Shown: positions 1 through 8,892 of the stretch, one piece after another
Position numbering within the stretch: the first letter of the stretch is position 1
Layout of the letters: each line of letters begins with the position of its first letter
DNA from: Bacteroidales bacterium
GTDB taxonomy: Bacteria; Bacteroidota; Bacteroidia; Bacteroidales; JAFGHD01
DNA length: 35,138 nt
Reading direction: 5' to 3'
Assembly (NCBI GenBank): GCA_016927695.1
Contig: JAFGME010000148.1
Location: 1-35,138, forward strand
Made by a program: the position numbers and the translations under genes
The notes under the pieces: model-generated
What the model saw: only the letters and a program-made list of their open reading frames with translations
Database searches by the model: none
What the model was told of the DNA's origin: nothing

Positions 1-2
1 CA

Positions 3-716
3 AAACTCATAGAAACAACAGGCACTATTTCGAAAAAGGAAACCCTGGGGAGCCTTGAGGAAGAATTCTGCAACGGTGCATTGGTCCTTGAAACACAATT
101 CCCCTTTCCGGGATATTATCATAAAACCATTCCCGACAGCGGGTCGCTGAATCCCAGGTCACTGTTTCTGCTGACACGCGATAGCCACAGTGACGAACAG
201 ATTGTGAGGGCATACCACAATGCAAAAAAACTTTTCAGGAAGGTTTTTCACGCTACGCCCGGCGAAGTAGGCTATATGAATCAGATTGCCCCCTGCATAC
301 GCATTAAATATATGGAAGATTACAACGATCTTCCCGAGCTCACAGAACATTTCAAAAGCATCGGGATTCAATTTCAGAAATACAGAAAAACGGAGCCTTT
401 TGAAAGCATCATCAAAGTGAGGAAGTATTTTGAACTGAAAACATTGTCGCAGGGGACTTACCTGGATTTGAAAGATCCCAGGATTTACTATTTTGTCATC
501 CCGGCAGAATTACCATGGGAGCAGTTTGAAACAATGGTCGTCAACATAAAACGCAATACCGAAGAGAACAAGTTCGATGCAGCTTTGGGCACATTATACA
601 TGAGAGATTGCCTCGTTGATCTTGTGCGTATTTTTGATGAAGAAATTTCTCTGTCGAAGGCAGGAAGGCTCAAGGAAAAATTTATTCAGGAAATTCAAAA
701 AAACAAAAAACTGTAA
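3..716 (+). CDS. Hypothetical protein, 5'-truncated by the window edge
   Basis: The reading frame is open from the first bases of the window, so the N-terminus lies outside. A TTG at 81 is not a convincing start, because the frame continues upstream with ordinary protein-like sequence. About 237 residues are visible. They are soluble and mixed alpha/beta, with no signal peptide or membrane segment in the visible part and a Lys-rich C-terminal tail. I do not recognise the family and assign no function. It is followed after 33 bases by the MscS-type channel gene on the same strand, so the two may be co-transcribed. Confidence 0.7.
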   Translation, partial: KLIETTGTISKKETLGSLEEEFCNGALVLETQFPFPGYYHKTIPDSGSLNPRSLFLLTRDSHSDEQIVRAYHNAKKLFRKVFHATPGEVGYMNQIAPCIRIKYMEDYNDLPELTEHFKSIGIQFQKYRKTEPFESIIKVRKYFELKTLSQGTYLDLKDPRIYYFVIPAELPWEQFETMVVNIKRNTEENKFDAALGTLYMRDCLVDLVRIFDEEISLSKAGRLKEKFIQEIQKNKKL

Positions 717-749
717 GAATCAAACATCAAATCGTTATAATTCCCTGTT

Positions 750-2006
750 ATGTTAAAGCAAATACATTCTTTCCTTTTCGAATGGCTGAAGGGAAAAGGG
801 GTTTCGGAAAGCAATGCACAAATACTGACCGATTATTCCACTTTCATTATTCTTATCGCCGGTAGTGTTGTTGCCTATTATATCACCAAAATCATTATCG
901 TCAGGATTGTTAATGAAATAACGAAAAAGTCACCCACAAAATGGGATGATGCACTGAGGGATAACAAATTTTTCAGCAGATTGGCCTATTTTTTACCCGC
1001 TTATCTCATTTTCATTCTCACACCTCAAATACTTGTTGATTATCCCAAATCATCGGGTTTGATCCAGAATTTGTGCATAATATACATGATCTTTGTTATG
1101 CTGATGGTGGTGTCATCGTTTCTGAATGCCATCGCGGATATCTACCAGGATTTTTCGATATCCAGGAAAAAACCGATCAAGGGATATCTGCAAATAGCTA
1201 AAATCATCATATACCTGATAGGGGCCATTGTGATCATCGCCCACCTTTTCGGCAAAAATCCATTGGGACTTCTTGGCGGACTCGGCGCCTTTTCGGCAGT
1301 GCTGCTGCTGATATTCAAAGATCCCATATTGGGTTTTGTCGGCGGACTTCAACTCTCAGCCAACAACATGCTTCAGCCCGGAGACTGGATCACCATGCCA
1401 AAATACGATGCCGACGGCACGGTGATTGACATTGCACTGACCACGGTGAAGGTGCAAAACTGGGATAAGACCATCTCCACCATACCCACATATTCCCTGA
1501 TTGAAAGCTCCTTTAAAAACTGGAGGGGGATGGAAGAGTCGGGGGGCAGGAGGATCAAGAGGTCAATATTTCTTGATATGAAAAGCGTGAGGTTCTGTAA
1601 TGAAGAAATGCTGGCAAAGTTCAAGAAAATAGAATATGTGAAGGAATATGTGGAGGAGAAGGAGAAGGAATTGAATCAATACAACAAAGAGAGAAACATT
1701 GATGATTCGGTGCTGGTGAACGGCCGGAGGCAAACCAATCTTGGTGTTTTCAGGGCCTACCTGAGAGGTTACTTATTAAACCACCCCCTTGTTCATCATG
1801 AAATGACTTTCCTGGTCAGGCAGCTTGAACCTTCCGAGAAGGGGATTCCAATGGAGATTTATGTGTTCAGTAAAGTTCAGGAATGGGCAAAGTATGAGGA
1901 TCTGCAATCGGATATTTTTGATCATATTCTTGCGGTAATACCTGAATTCGGACTCCTGGTGTTCCAGAATCCAGGCGGTTCGGATTTCAGAAAGCTTATA
2001 AACTGA
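750..2006 (+). CDS. MscS-family mechanosensitive ion channel, YbdG-like
   Basis: The 418-residue protein matches the length of the E. coli YbdG/miniconductance subfamily. Hydrophobic segments are visible near residues 32-52, 76-93, 107-128 and 146-167. A Gly/Ala-rich pore helix follows at about 173-189 (GLLGGLGAFSAVLLLIFKD), then the typical MscS beta domain beginning LQPGDWI near 208, with the NWDKTISTIP segment near 237-246. The C-terminal 150 residues form the cytosolic vestibule. Known role of the family: inner-membrane channels that open on membrane tension and release solutes during hypo-osmotic shock. The subfamily assignment rests on length and the extra N-terminal helices and is less certain than the MscS call. 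Confidence 0.92.
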   Translation: MLKQIHSFLFEWLKGKGVSESNAQILTDYSTFIILIAGSVVAYYITKIIIVRIVNEITKKSPTKWDDALRDNKFFSRLAYFLPAYLIFILTPQILVDYPKSSGLIQNLCIIYMIFVMLMVVSSFLNAIADIYQDFSISRKKPIKGYLQIAKIIIYLIGAIVIIAHLFGKNPLGLLGGLGAFSAVLLLIFKDPILGFVGGLQLSANNMLQPGDWITMPKYDADGTVIDIALTTVKVQNWDKTISTIPTYSLIESSFKNWRGMEESGGRRIKRSIFLDMKSVRFCNEEMLAKFKKIEYVKEYVEEKEKELNQYNKERNIDDSVLVNGRRQTNLGVFRAYLRGYLLNHPLVHHEMTFLVRQLEPSEKGIPMEIYVFSKVQEWAKYEDLQSDIFDHILAVIPEFGLLVFQNPGGSDFRKLIN

Positions 2007-2024
2007 GGCCTGCCATAATTCAAA

Positions 2025-2060
2025 TAAAAAAATTTACCACAAAGAACTTTGTGGTAAATT
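2025..2060 (-). terminator. Intrinsic terminator for the minus-strand propeller gene (hairpin plus U-tract)
   Basis: Positions 2031-2044 (AATTTACCACAAAG) and 2047-2060 (CTTTGTGGTAAATT) are a perfect 14-bp inverted repeat with a two-base loop. Read on the minus strand, the stem is followed directly by a run of T (2030-2025), the classic intrinsic terminator arrangement. It lies between the convergent mscS-like gene (ends 2006) and the propeller gene (ends 2102), so the stem could also slow plus-strand transcripts, although that side has no long U-tract. Confidence 0.8.
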
Positions 2061-2101
2061 CAACTTATGAAACACCTCTTACTCCGGATTGTCAGACCAC
2101 C

Positions 2102-3742
2102 TTATCGTGTTTTTACCTTTGACACCACTTTGTTTTCATACACATAAACATACTTGCCGTCTAAAGAGAGGGTTGTTGAAGCGCCTGTTTTGGCCTTAAA
2201 CTCCTTGTAGCTGCAATTGTTGAGGTCAAAAGCGGCAATATCGGCTTTTTCTGTTTTCATAATCACAATATCATCCACACGGTCTTCAAGGCTTGATGAT
2301 TTATATTTTCCGCTGCAGATCAGGTCTCCATTTACCGCACTGAAGGTAGAAACGCCTTTTTCGCCGATGACCACAACCACGTCATCTTTGTATGCCATGA
2401 TCAGGCTGGCCTGTCCGACTCCGCCTTTTGCAACCTCGACTTCATATTTTTCTTCACCGGTATTTACGTCCATAGAATACAGGGCCTTACCACTGCACAC
2501 AATATAGTAATTGTCAAAAGAGATGGAGTTTGTAATGCCCTTTTTAAACTTTTCCGATTCCCATGCAAGGCTTCCGTCGCTGGTATTGAAAGCCTGCACC
2601 CCAAAGGGTTTTACTTCCGGGAAAGCGACTCCCCATTCGGTGACTATCTGATCGCCGCTTTTATAGGTACGGTAATATTGCGTTTCCACTCTTCCGCCTA
2701 TTTGCAGGGCCACTTTATCTCCCACCACTTTCATCCCGGGAATCACACGCGCTCCACTGATTTCCTTTGATGTCCAGATGAGCCTACCCGAGTTCATATC
2801 ATACTTTTTAACAAACTGGTTCTTTTTGTTGGTCATGTCGAGCACATAGATATCATCACCCACGATGAAAGGCGGGGCAACAGCTCCATAGGCTCCGAAT
2901 TTGTGGACTGTTCCGGAAGGTTTGGGCACCACTCCGTCAGGGGTAAAGTCAAAGGCTGCCGACCAAAGGCTGGCTCCCGTGTTGTAATCATATACCTGCA
3001 TACCATTCAGCCTTAAAAAGACTTTATCGGAAACCACGCTTAAATCGTAAACAAACTCTTTGGTGATGACCTTTCTGTCAGCCCTTCCGATATATACATT
3101 TTCCCATAAAATTTCTCCGTTCTGCATGTTGATCCTGGCAATCTGGTTCTTAAAACCCTTAAAGAAAGCTATCAAACCCCTGGGCTCAAAGTTCACCATC
3201 ACCATAGTCCGGTCGGCAGAGTTATATACATACTGGCCTACCACACCTGAAAACTTGGTTGTGCTCCACAACTCCTCCCCTGTTTTGGCCTTAATGAAAA
3301 CAAGTTCTTCTTTCAGTGATATAGCGAAGCTCTCCTCTTCGGGGATATAAATCACCACGTCCTCTGTAATGTTCTGGTATTTCTCCGTATTCCAGAGCAA
3401 AGCTCCGTTTTCCATGTCGATACAGGCAATCTGGTCTTTGCCGCCTTTTCTTTCGAACAGAAAAATGGTGTTCGATTCCCAGAAAGGGATCAGTTCATCC
3501 ACTTTTTTAAGTTTTGGGGCTACCTCTGAAAAGGGTTTAGTCCAGATAATGCTTCCGTCATTGTTTTTAAAAACAGTGATTACCTTATCAGAAGCGGCAT
3601 AACTGTACCCCCTGTCTTCCGCGCCGGTTCCATTGTAATCAATCTTATGCCCGAGTTTGGCTTCCCAAACCATCGGCATATCACCCTGTGCATAAACTTT
3701 TACACAGGAAATAATGATAAATAAAGCAATTAGTTTTCTCAT
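2102..3742 (-). CDS. Exported PQQ-like beta-propeller repeat protein
   Basis: 546 residues with a cleavable signal peptide (MRKLIALFIIISCVKVYAQG). The mature part repeats blades of the kind seen in PQQ-binding-like/quinoprotein propellers: 'GSIIWTKPF', 'GALLWNTEKY', 'GEELWSTTKF', 'GEILWENVY', 'GASLWSAAF', 'GRLIWTSKE', 'GSLAWESEKF'. Each is a turn followed by a conserved Trp. Such propellers act as scaffolds or sugar/alcohol dehydrogenases; no dehydrogenase-specific residues or haem motif are visible, so enzymatic activity cannot be claimed. It should be periplasmic or surface-exposed. It follows the small TonB-C-like gene by 23 bases on the same strand, suggesting co-transcription, and ends at the terminator at 2025-2060. 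Confidence 0.85.
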   Translation of the reverse strand: MRKLIALFIIISCVKVYAQGDMPMVWEAKLGHKIDYNGTGAEDRGYSYAASDKVITVFKNNDGSIIWTKPFSEVAPKLKKVDELIPFWESNTIFLFERKGGKDQIACIDMENGALLWNTEKYQNITEDVVIYIPEEESFAISLKEELVFIKAKTGEELWSTTKFSGVVGQYVYNSADRTMVMVNFEPRGLIAFFKGFKNQIARINMQNGEILWENVYIGRADRKVITKEFVYDLSVVSDKVFLRLNGMQVYDYNTGASLWSAAFDFTPDGVVPKPSGTVHKFGAYGAVAPPFIVGDDIYVLDMTNKKNQFVKKYDMNSGRLIWTSKEISGARVIPGMKVVGDKVALQIGGRVETQYYRTYKSGDQIVTEWGVAFPEVKPFGVQAFNTSDGSLAWESEKFKKGITNSISFDNYYIVCSGKALYSMDVNTGEEKYEVEVAKGGVGQASLIMAYKDDVVVVIGEKGVSTFSAVNGDLICSGKYKSSSLEDRVDDIVIMKTEKADIAAFDLNNCSYKEFKAKTGASTTLSLDGKYVYVYENKVVSKVKTR

Positions 3743-3765
3743 GATGCAAATTTTTATTGGGTTAT

Positions 3766-4137
3766 TTACTCAAACCGAAAAATGTATTGAAATTTATAGG
3801 TCTTGCCCTTGGGCATTTTAAATCCGAATGAATGTGCCTTTATCCTGTCTTTCAACCTGTTCTGTGCCTTGATATTTCCGCCAATGTTACCAGCGACAAA
3901 CACACTGGCGACTTCGCCCTTTTCCCGGATGGTTATATCAAGGGAATATTCACCGGTGATATTGTTTTCCCGGGCGAAAAGATAAAGTTCACCCTGAGGG
4001 GCCATCATGGCGCTGTCGAGCTCAAGGGTGGCCGTTTGTATTATCATATCCCTGTTCTCCAGCAGTATTTTCTTCTTTTTCTGCGCCTGGGCCGAAAAAG
4101 AAATTAAAATGATCAGAATGACTGTTAGTGTTCTCAT
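3766..4137 (-). CDS. Small exported protein with TonB-C-like fold
   Basis: 123 residues with a signal peptide (MRTLTVILIILISFSAQAQ) followed by a Lys-rich stretch. The C-terminal half, from 'EKGEVASVFVAGNIGG' through 'NRLKDRIKAHSFGFK', ends in beta strands 'YKFQYIFRFE'. This strongly resembles the energy-transducer TonB C-terminal type of domain found in small periplasmic proteins of Bacteroidota. The assignment is by pattern, not by search. There is no membrane anchor or Pro-rich spacer, so it is not a full TonB. It lies 7 bases downstream of the WD40-like gene and 23 bases upstream of the PQQ-like propeller gene, so the three exported proteins are probably made together. Confidence 0.65.
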   Translation of the reverse strand: MRTLTVILIILISFSAQAQKKKKILLENRDMIIQTATLELDSAMMAPQGELYLFARENNITGEYSLDITIREKGEVASVFVAGNIGGNIKAQNRLKDRIKAHSFGFKMPKGKTYKFQYIFRFE

Positions 4138-4144
4138 GCGTTAA

Positions 4145-5296
4145 TTATTTATTATCCGGTTCCATATTCCAGATAAGGAGCTGATTCCCGTATGTAAGTA
4201 CAACATGGCTTCCATCAGGCATGAATTCAAATGCGAACCTGCCGTCGCCAGGGAAATCGCCCTTGCTCATATTGTCGAAAAGCCTGTAGCTCAACTCAAA
4301 GCGGGTCAGGATTTTTCCTGTTTCAAAGTTATAGATATACAACTCCGGGAATTTTGCATTGGTGGTTAAACCAAAAAGCTTTTTATCGGGGCTGAGTTTA
4401 TAGTCAGGCTCATAATTGGCAAAACAGGGGAAAGTCTTTCTCATGGGCTCACCTGAAGCGGCATCGATGAAGTGCAGAAAACTTTGTCTTCCGCCGGTAG
4501 CCGTAACCATTTTGGTGTGCGGGGCGCTGTAAACCATCAGAAACTCCCCGTTTTCGTCATAATTCAAACCATATACTATATCATAAATCTCCTTTACAGT
4601 GTAAAGTTTTTCGAAAGTATCCATGTCATAAATAGTGACCAATTGCTTGTATTTAAGCATGGCTTTCAGGTTATCCTTCTGGCTTTTGGTATCAAGGTTC
4701 GGATTGATCAGGAACAAATCCTCCTTTTCAGGGAGATGTGACACTGCCAATTTCTTACCATCAGGGCTGATCCCGATGGCATTGGAGGCATTGGGCACTG
4801 AATAAGATTTTTCTTTACTGCCGGTTTCCAGGCTCCAGAAACTTACTTCATCCCCGGTTAAGGCCACTGCATATTTTTCATCGGGTGTAATTTTCACTGA
4901 ATGACATGCATCAAAGCGGAGCACGGTCTTTCCGGTGAGGCTCTCCACCACTTCAAAGGTCACCTCACGGTCTTTGTTGGGAGAAAAATCGATATAGAAC
5001 AGTTGTTGAATGAGCAGAAAACGGCCTGTTTTGGAGTATTCCGCCCTGGACCCTGCATACCAGTTGCCCAGATCCAGTTCTTTCACAATTTCTCTTTTCC
5101 CAAGATCATAAATGATGCAGGGATAGCTTTGCACGGATGTGAGAACCACGGTATTATTGTCGGGAGCCATATCCACCCAGCTGAATAAATGCAGGTTATC
5201 GCCTACCTTAATTTTTTCGTAATCATAGTTTTGACCCTGTCCAAAAAGCATAATATGCTGAAAAAGTAAAATCAAACCGATCCATAAACTTTTCAT
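4145..5296 (-). CDS. Exported WD40/YVTN-like beta-propeller protein
   Basis: The frame is open from 5326, but the ATG at 5296 gives a proper signal peptide (MKSLWIGLILLFQHIMLFGQ) and is the preferred start, giving 383 residues. Blades are visible as 'DMAPDNNTVVLTSV', 'EYSKTGRFLLIQQ', 'KITPDEKYAVALTGD', 'GISPDGKKLAVSHL', 'KLSPDKKLFGLTTN' and 'EFMPDGSHVVLTYG'. This is the 'sPDGk.l' loop pattern of WD40-like and TolB-like propellers. It is probably a periplasmic or outer-surface binding scaffold. No catalytic residues are evident. It appears to be the first gene of a three-gene minus-strand unit with the TonB-C-like protein and the PQQ-like propeller. Confidence 0.8.
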   Translation of the reverse strand: MKSLWIGLILLFQHIMLFGQGQNYDYEKIKVGDNLHLFSWVDMAPDNNTVVLTSVQSYPCIIYDLGKREIVKELDLGNWYAGSRAEYSKTGRFLLIQQLFYIDFSPNKDREVTFEVVESLTGKTVLRFDACHSVKITPDEKYAVALTGDEVSFWSLETGSKEKSYSVPNASNAIGISPDGKKLAVSHLPEKEDLFLINPNLDTKSQKDNLKAMLKYKQLVTIYDMDTFEKLYTVKEIYDIVYGLNYDENGEFLMVYSAPHTKMVTATGGRQSFLHFIDAASGEPMRKTFPCFANYEPDYKLSPDKKLFGLTTNAKFPELYIYNFETGKILTRFELSYRLFDNMSKGDFPGDGRFAFEFMPDGSHVVLTYGNQLLIWNMEPDNK

Positions 5297-5344
5297 GTCC
5301 GGGTAATTAAAGAACCGCATATTCATACACTTGAATTCATTAAA

Positions 5345-5545
5345 TCATAAATAAATTTCTTTTACTGAAAAACCATGATAAAGTTGCAGATAAGCAACGT
5401 AAAAAAACGACAGCAATAATGCAATAAAGATCACAGGGTTCCGGCGGGTTGTAATTATTCTGAATTCCTCAAAGCATAATAAGGGAAATCCAAGTTGCCG
5501 GAGAGCCCTGTGAAAGCTATTCAGTTTATAAGTGTTCATCATCAT
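5345..5545 (-). CDS. Possible small membrane protein (uncertain)
   Basis: A 66-codon frame with one clear hydrophobic segment (PVIFIALLLSFFYVAYLQLY) preceded by basic residues (ITTRRN), the topology of a single-pass membrane peptide. It sits in the gap between the response regulator and the WD40-like gene on the same strand. Against it: there is no convincing Shine-Dalgarno sequence, no recognisable family, and chance frames of this length are common. It is listed because the gap has no other occupant. Confidence 0.25.
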   Translation of the reverse strand: MMMNTYKLNSFHRALRQLGFPLLCFEEFRIITTRRNPVIFIALLLSFFYVAYLQLYHGFSVKEIYL

Positions 5546-5621
5546 TGCTTTGAGGAATAATTACCCTGCAAAGGAAAAATTAAAAGAGGGTGTATAACAT
5601 AAGGGATTAACCGCAATTTCA

Positions 5622-5637
5622 TACGGTAAAAACCGTA
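5622..5637. repeat. Short perfect palindrome downstream of the response regulator
   Basis: TACGGT-AAAA-ACCGTA is a perfect 6-bp inverted repeat with a 4-base spacer, 15 bases past the stop codon of the minus-strand NarL-type regulator. It could be a weak terminator stem, but no U-tract follows. It could also be a protein-binding site for the downstream genes. The function is not determined by the sequence. Confidence 0.4.
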
Positions 5638-5652
5638 AATGGTGTGCAGGGA

Positions 5653-6312
5653 TCAGGTAAGAAAGCCATTTTTTATGGCAAACCTGATCAATCCGGCGAT
5701 GTTGTTAACACCGATTTTCTTCATCAGGTTGGTACGGTGGGTATCTACGGTTCTGTGACTGATGAAAAGTTTCTCTCCGATTTCCTTATTGGAGAATCCT
5801 TCGGCAATATATTTAAGTATCTCAACTTCCCTCTCTGTGAGGTCGAACCCATGAGGGGCATCAGAAACATGAATTGCCGAAGAAGCGCTTTTATCTGCCA
5901 GGGCAATTGTAATGTCAGAGGAAAAATACTTTCCTCCTGCCATAACTTTTTTAATCGCGGCCAACAAATCACTTTTATCGGAGTTTTTCAAGAGATAGCC
6001 ATCCGCTCCCATTTCGATCAGTTTGTTGATCAAGCCCTTTTCAAGATACATGGAGAGAATGATGATGTGCACCTGTGGAAAACCCTTTTTTATGAGCCTT
6101 GCCGTTTCAATGCCATTCATAACCGGCATTTCCAGATCGAGCAGAACAATATCCGCACCCGTCAGGGACAACAGGTCCAACGCCTGCCTGCCGTTGTTGG
6201 CTTCACCGGTAATCTCAATAAATTCTTCTCCCTCAAGAATGGAGCGGATGCCATCGATGATGATCTGATGATCGTCTGTTATGATAACCCTGACTTTCTT
6301 GGTATAATTCAT
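5653..6312 (-). CDS. NarL/FixJ (LuxR-type) response regulator
   Basis: 219 residues with an N-terminal receiver domain: acidic pair DD at 13-14, phospho-acceptor Asp59 in 'IVLLDLEMPVMNG', and a conserved Lys in 'GYLLKNS' near 109. The C-terminal LuxR helix-turn-helix is 'LTEREVEILKYIAEGFSNKE' continuing to 'LFISHRTVDTHRTNLMKKIG' near 152-197. It should be a cytoplasmic transcription factor phosphorylated by a sensor kinase. No partner kinase gene is visible on either side, so it is an orphan within this window. The neighbours are exported propeller-type proteins on the same strand, but nothing in the sequence shows that it controls them. Confidence 0.93.
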   Translation of the reverse strand: MNYTKKVRVIITDDHQIIIDGIRSILEGEEFIEITGEANNGRQALDLLSLTGADIVLLDLEMPVMNGIETARLIKKGFPQVHIIILSMYLEKGLINKLIEMGADGYLLKNSDKSDLLAAIKKVMAGGKYFSSDITIALADKSASSAIHVSDAPHGFDLTEREVEILKYIAEGFSNKEIGEKLFISHRTVDTHRTNLMKKIGVNNIAGLIRFAIKNGFLT

Positions 6313-6439
6313 TCTTTTTCAGTCTGAAATCTGGAAAGAAAGCAATAATTTTTCTGAGCCCGAATTTAAAAAAAAAATCGACCCGTTCAACAAAGTAAAA
6401 AATAATTATTGCTTAAAGGCCATGCATAAAGAGACTGAA

Positions 6440-7813
6440 TTAACGGAGGGTAACGACCGGGTGGCTGGCTGAAAATTTGCCGTTCACCACCGTATTTTCG
6501 TTGATCTTGATGACATAATAGTACATTCCTGAGAGAATTTCTTCAAATTTCAACTTCATTCTGAATTCGTGGTTGAACACCCTGGTTTTGGATTTTAATA
6601 TTTTAACCTGGATTCCGTCGTTATTGTAAAAATATACAGAAACATCCTCTTCATTGTTCACGTTCAGGTTGTACACATAAAGATCGGTAAGGGCATCGCT
6701 CATATCGGTTACTGCCACAGAAAAAGCCGGCTCTTCGAAAGGATTATCCCTGTTGTCGGAAAGCAGCGGATTATTGCTGTCGTTATAAAGCAAAATCAGA
6801 CCTCTGCCGCCTACAAATATTCCTTTGCGCGGGTTTACAAAAGTGATTCCTTCAATGGTTTCCTGGGTCGGAGGGTTAAGCTTGATAAAAGTCTCTCCAT
6901 GATCAATGGTTTTGAGAATCTGGGTCTGACCTTTCACATGCGCCGAAACGTAGCCGATGAAGCGGTCAATGAAAAAAGAGGTAAAATATTTATCCTCACT
7001 GTTCATATCATCTATCCTTGACACCGGATAAAACCCGTTTATCCAGTAATCCGCTGCATACAATGATGAGCGGTCACCTGTGATGCTTTTCAGGGCATAG
7101 GCATCATTTTCCGACTGAAAATCGATTTTCAGTATTTCATGAGGGGACTGTGAGCCCAATGCGGGATTCATCACAGTGAATGAGGTAGCGCCGTCTGCTG
7201 TTTTACAGATGAACGGTTGTTTTTCCTGTCCTGAAGTAAGCACGTATCCACCGAAAAGGCCCGTGTTATCATCAAGAAAAGAAATCGAACTGATATAAAT
7301 ATTTCCCCTGATCATCTCCCTGTCCTCCGAAGAAAAAGCTGACTGGTTCAAAGGAATATCGATCCAGTTTTTTCCTTTGTCCGTGGTTTTCAGGATAACG
7401 CTTCCCCGGGAAGTGACACCCAGGATGTACGCGGTGGTTTTGCTTGTGAAAAGGATGTCTTTGAAATCGGCGTCAACACGCACCACTACCGGATCCCATG
7501 TTGTACCCCCATTGTTTGTGGTAAAGATTGAATTGTTATCGCCCACCACAAAGCCGCTGTTTTCATCAGTAAACCATATTTTTTTCAGATCATTGACTGT
7601 AAAAGGGTTCACTGCTATCCAGGATTCCCCGCCGTCAAGAGTTTTCAGAAAAATGCCTTTTTGCCCTGCCACAAAACCGGTGTAGTCATCCACAAAAAAG
7701 GCCGATGACAGGTTGTTTTCGGTTCCTGAGTTCACCCTGGTGAACTGACCGATGGCGTTTGACTTGAGAACAAGTGAATTCATGAGAATTATGAGTAAAA
7801 ATATCTTTGTCAT
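6440..7813 (-). CDS. Exported YCF48/BNR-repeat protein
   Basis: 457 residues with a signal peptide near MTKIFLLIILMNSLVLKSNA. The mature part has four to five repeats in which a 'GFVAGQ' or 'GFVVGD' strand is followed by 'ILKT.D.G..W': 'IFLKTLDGGESWIAV', 'IFTTNNGGTTWDPV', 'VILKTTDKGKNWIDI' and 'QILKTIDHGETFIKL'. This is the YCF48/photosystem-assembly-like beta-propeller pattern, also common in secreted Bacteroidota proteins. The last 85 residues ('DLYVYNLNVNNEEDVSVYFY' onward, ending '...LSGMYYYVIKINENTVVNG') resemble a type IX secretion C-terminal sorting domain, suggesting surface location or secretion. Specific function unknown. It is transcribed divergently from the yigZ-like gene. Confidence 0.82.
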   Translation of the reverse strand: MTKIFLLIILMNSLVLKSNAIGQFTRVNSGTENNLSSAFFVDDYTGFVAGQKGIFLKTLDGGESWIAVNPFTVNDLKKIWFTDENSGFVVGDNNSIFTTNNGGTTWDPVVVRVDADFKDILFTSKTTAYILGVTSRGSVILKTTDKGKNWIDIPLNQSAFSSEDREMIRGNIYISSISFLDDNTGLFGGYVLTSGQEKQPFICKTADGATSFTVMNPALGSQSPHEILKIDFQSENDAYALKSITGDRSSLYAADYWINGFYPVSRIDDMNSEDKYFTSFFIDRFIGYVSAHVKGQTQILKTIDHGETFIKLNPPTQETIEGITFVNPRKGIFVGGRGLILLYNDSNNPLLSDNRDNPFEEPAFSVAVTDMSDALTDLYVYNLNVNNEEDVSVYFYNNDGIQVKILKSKTRVFNHEFRMKLKFEEILSGMYYYVIKINENTVVNGKFSASHPVVTLR

Positions 7814-8274
7814 TATGATTGTATTATTAATTATATGTATAAAGCAATCGTAGTTCCAAACTTTAACCTGCCCGCAATAAGGCCATTTTAGTCTGAAAAT
7901 CTGAACGTATAGATCTTTTAATAAACAGTTTATCAGCTATTTACCGATTCAAAGAACATCAAGTTTTTTTGCCATCCGAAAGCAAATCCGATTTATTATA
8001 TTTCCCCTTTTGGTTTCATTTTCCCAATTTGGGTTTTAAGAGCCATTTTAAGATTCAATTGCAAAAAGAAATCAATGATTGTATAATGCACTAAAACTTA
8101 TCCATCATTAAACCAATTAAAAATAAAAACAGGAATCCGGCTGCAGGTTTCTTAATCAGACTGATTCTATTTTTTGAAAAAAAAGTTTAATATATGGAAT
8201 GTTGTTTTGCATTTTAATATATTTATGGGCTCGTTTTGCACAGAAGCGGGGAACAGTTAAGCTCATGATTTTAA
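7814..8274. other. 461-base AT-rich intergenic region between divergent genes
   Basis: This gap separates the divergent YCF48-like and YigZ-like genes and must contain at least one promoter for each. I see AT-rich tracts, a small palindrome CCCAATTTGGG at 8023-8033 and one DnaA-box-like word (TTATCCATC at 8099-8107, two mismatches from TTATCCACA). I see no tRNA, no long repeat and no credible reading frame. Confidence 0.6.
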
Positions 8275-8892
8275 ATGCAAAAAGGTTTTGAATACAGGAC
8301 AATCGGCAAGAGGGCGGAAGGGATTTACAAAGAAAAGGGGAGCAGATTTATTGGTATTGCTTTGCCTGTTTCAGACGAAGACGGGATACATGAGTACATA
8401 AGCATGATCAGAAAGGAGCACTATAACGCAAGGCATCATTGTTATGCATACAGGATCGGAAAAAATGATCCCAGGTACAGGTATAATGATGACGGAGAAC
8501 CGTCAGGAACGGCAGGAAAGCCCATATACGGGCAGATTCTGTCAAATGATTTAAGCGAAATACTGATCCTGGTTGTCAGGTACTTTGGGGGTGTCAAACT
8601 GGGAACAAGCGGTTTGATCCGGGCCTACCGCTCTGCTGCTGCAGAAGCCATTACAAATGCTGAAATAATAACACAAAGAATTGAGGAGGCTTACACCATC
8701 CGTTTTAATTACGCAAGGATGAACCAGATAATGAGAATATTAAAAGACGAGGATATTAAAATTCATCACCAGCATTTTGGTGAAACATACTCAATCGGGA
8801 TTCTTTTGTGGAAAAAACAAGAAGATACAATTATAAAAAAAATTGGTGCAGCAGGAGGCGAAATAACGAAGGATTACACTCTAACAAACTGA
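8275..8892 (+). CDS. YigZ/IMPACT family protein
   Basis: 205 residues. The YigZ/UPF0029 signature is clear: 'NARHHCYAYRIG', 'YNDDGEPSGTAGKPI', then 'VVRYFGGVKLGTSGLIRAYR'. Length and the C-terminal DUF1949-like half match the bacterial family. E. coli YigZ has a solved structure, and the eukaryotic homologue IMPACT is a translation-linked regulator; the bacterial biochemical function is not settled. It is cytoplasmic, with no signal peptide or membrane segment. It lies 200 bases upstream of dnaA on the same strand, but the long T-rich gap suggests separate transcription. Confidence 0.93.
   Translation: MQKGFEYRTIGKRAEGIYKEKGSRFIGIALPVSDEDGIHEYISMIRKEHYNARHHCYAYRIGKNDPRYRYNDDGEPSGTAGKPIYGQILSNDLSEILILVVRYFGGVKLGTSGLIRAYRSAAAEAITNAEIITQRIEEAYTIRFNYARMNQIMRILKDEDIKIHHQHFGETYSIGILLWKKQEDTIIKKIGAAGGEITKDYTLTN

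Noticed and set aside
5644-6327. 227-codon plus-strand frame opposite the NarL-type regulator
   Set aside because: It lies entirely antisense to a gene with clear receiver and LuxR domains and has no recognisable protein features.
8099-8107. Calling oriC from TTATCCATC near dnaA
   Set aside because: A single box with two mismatches is expected by chance in an AT-rich gap of this size.
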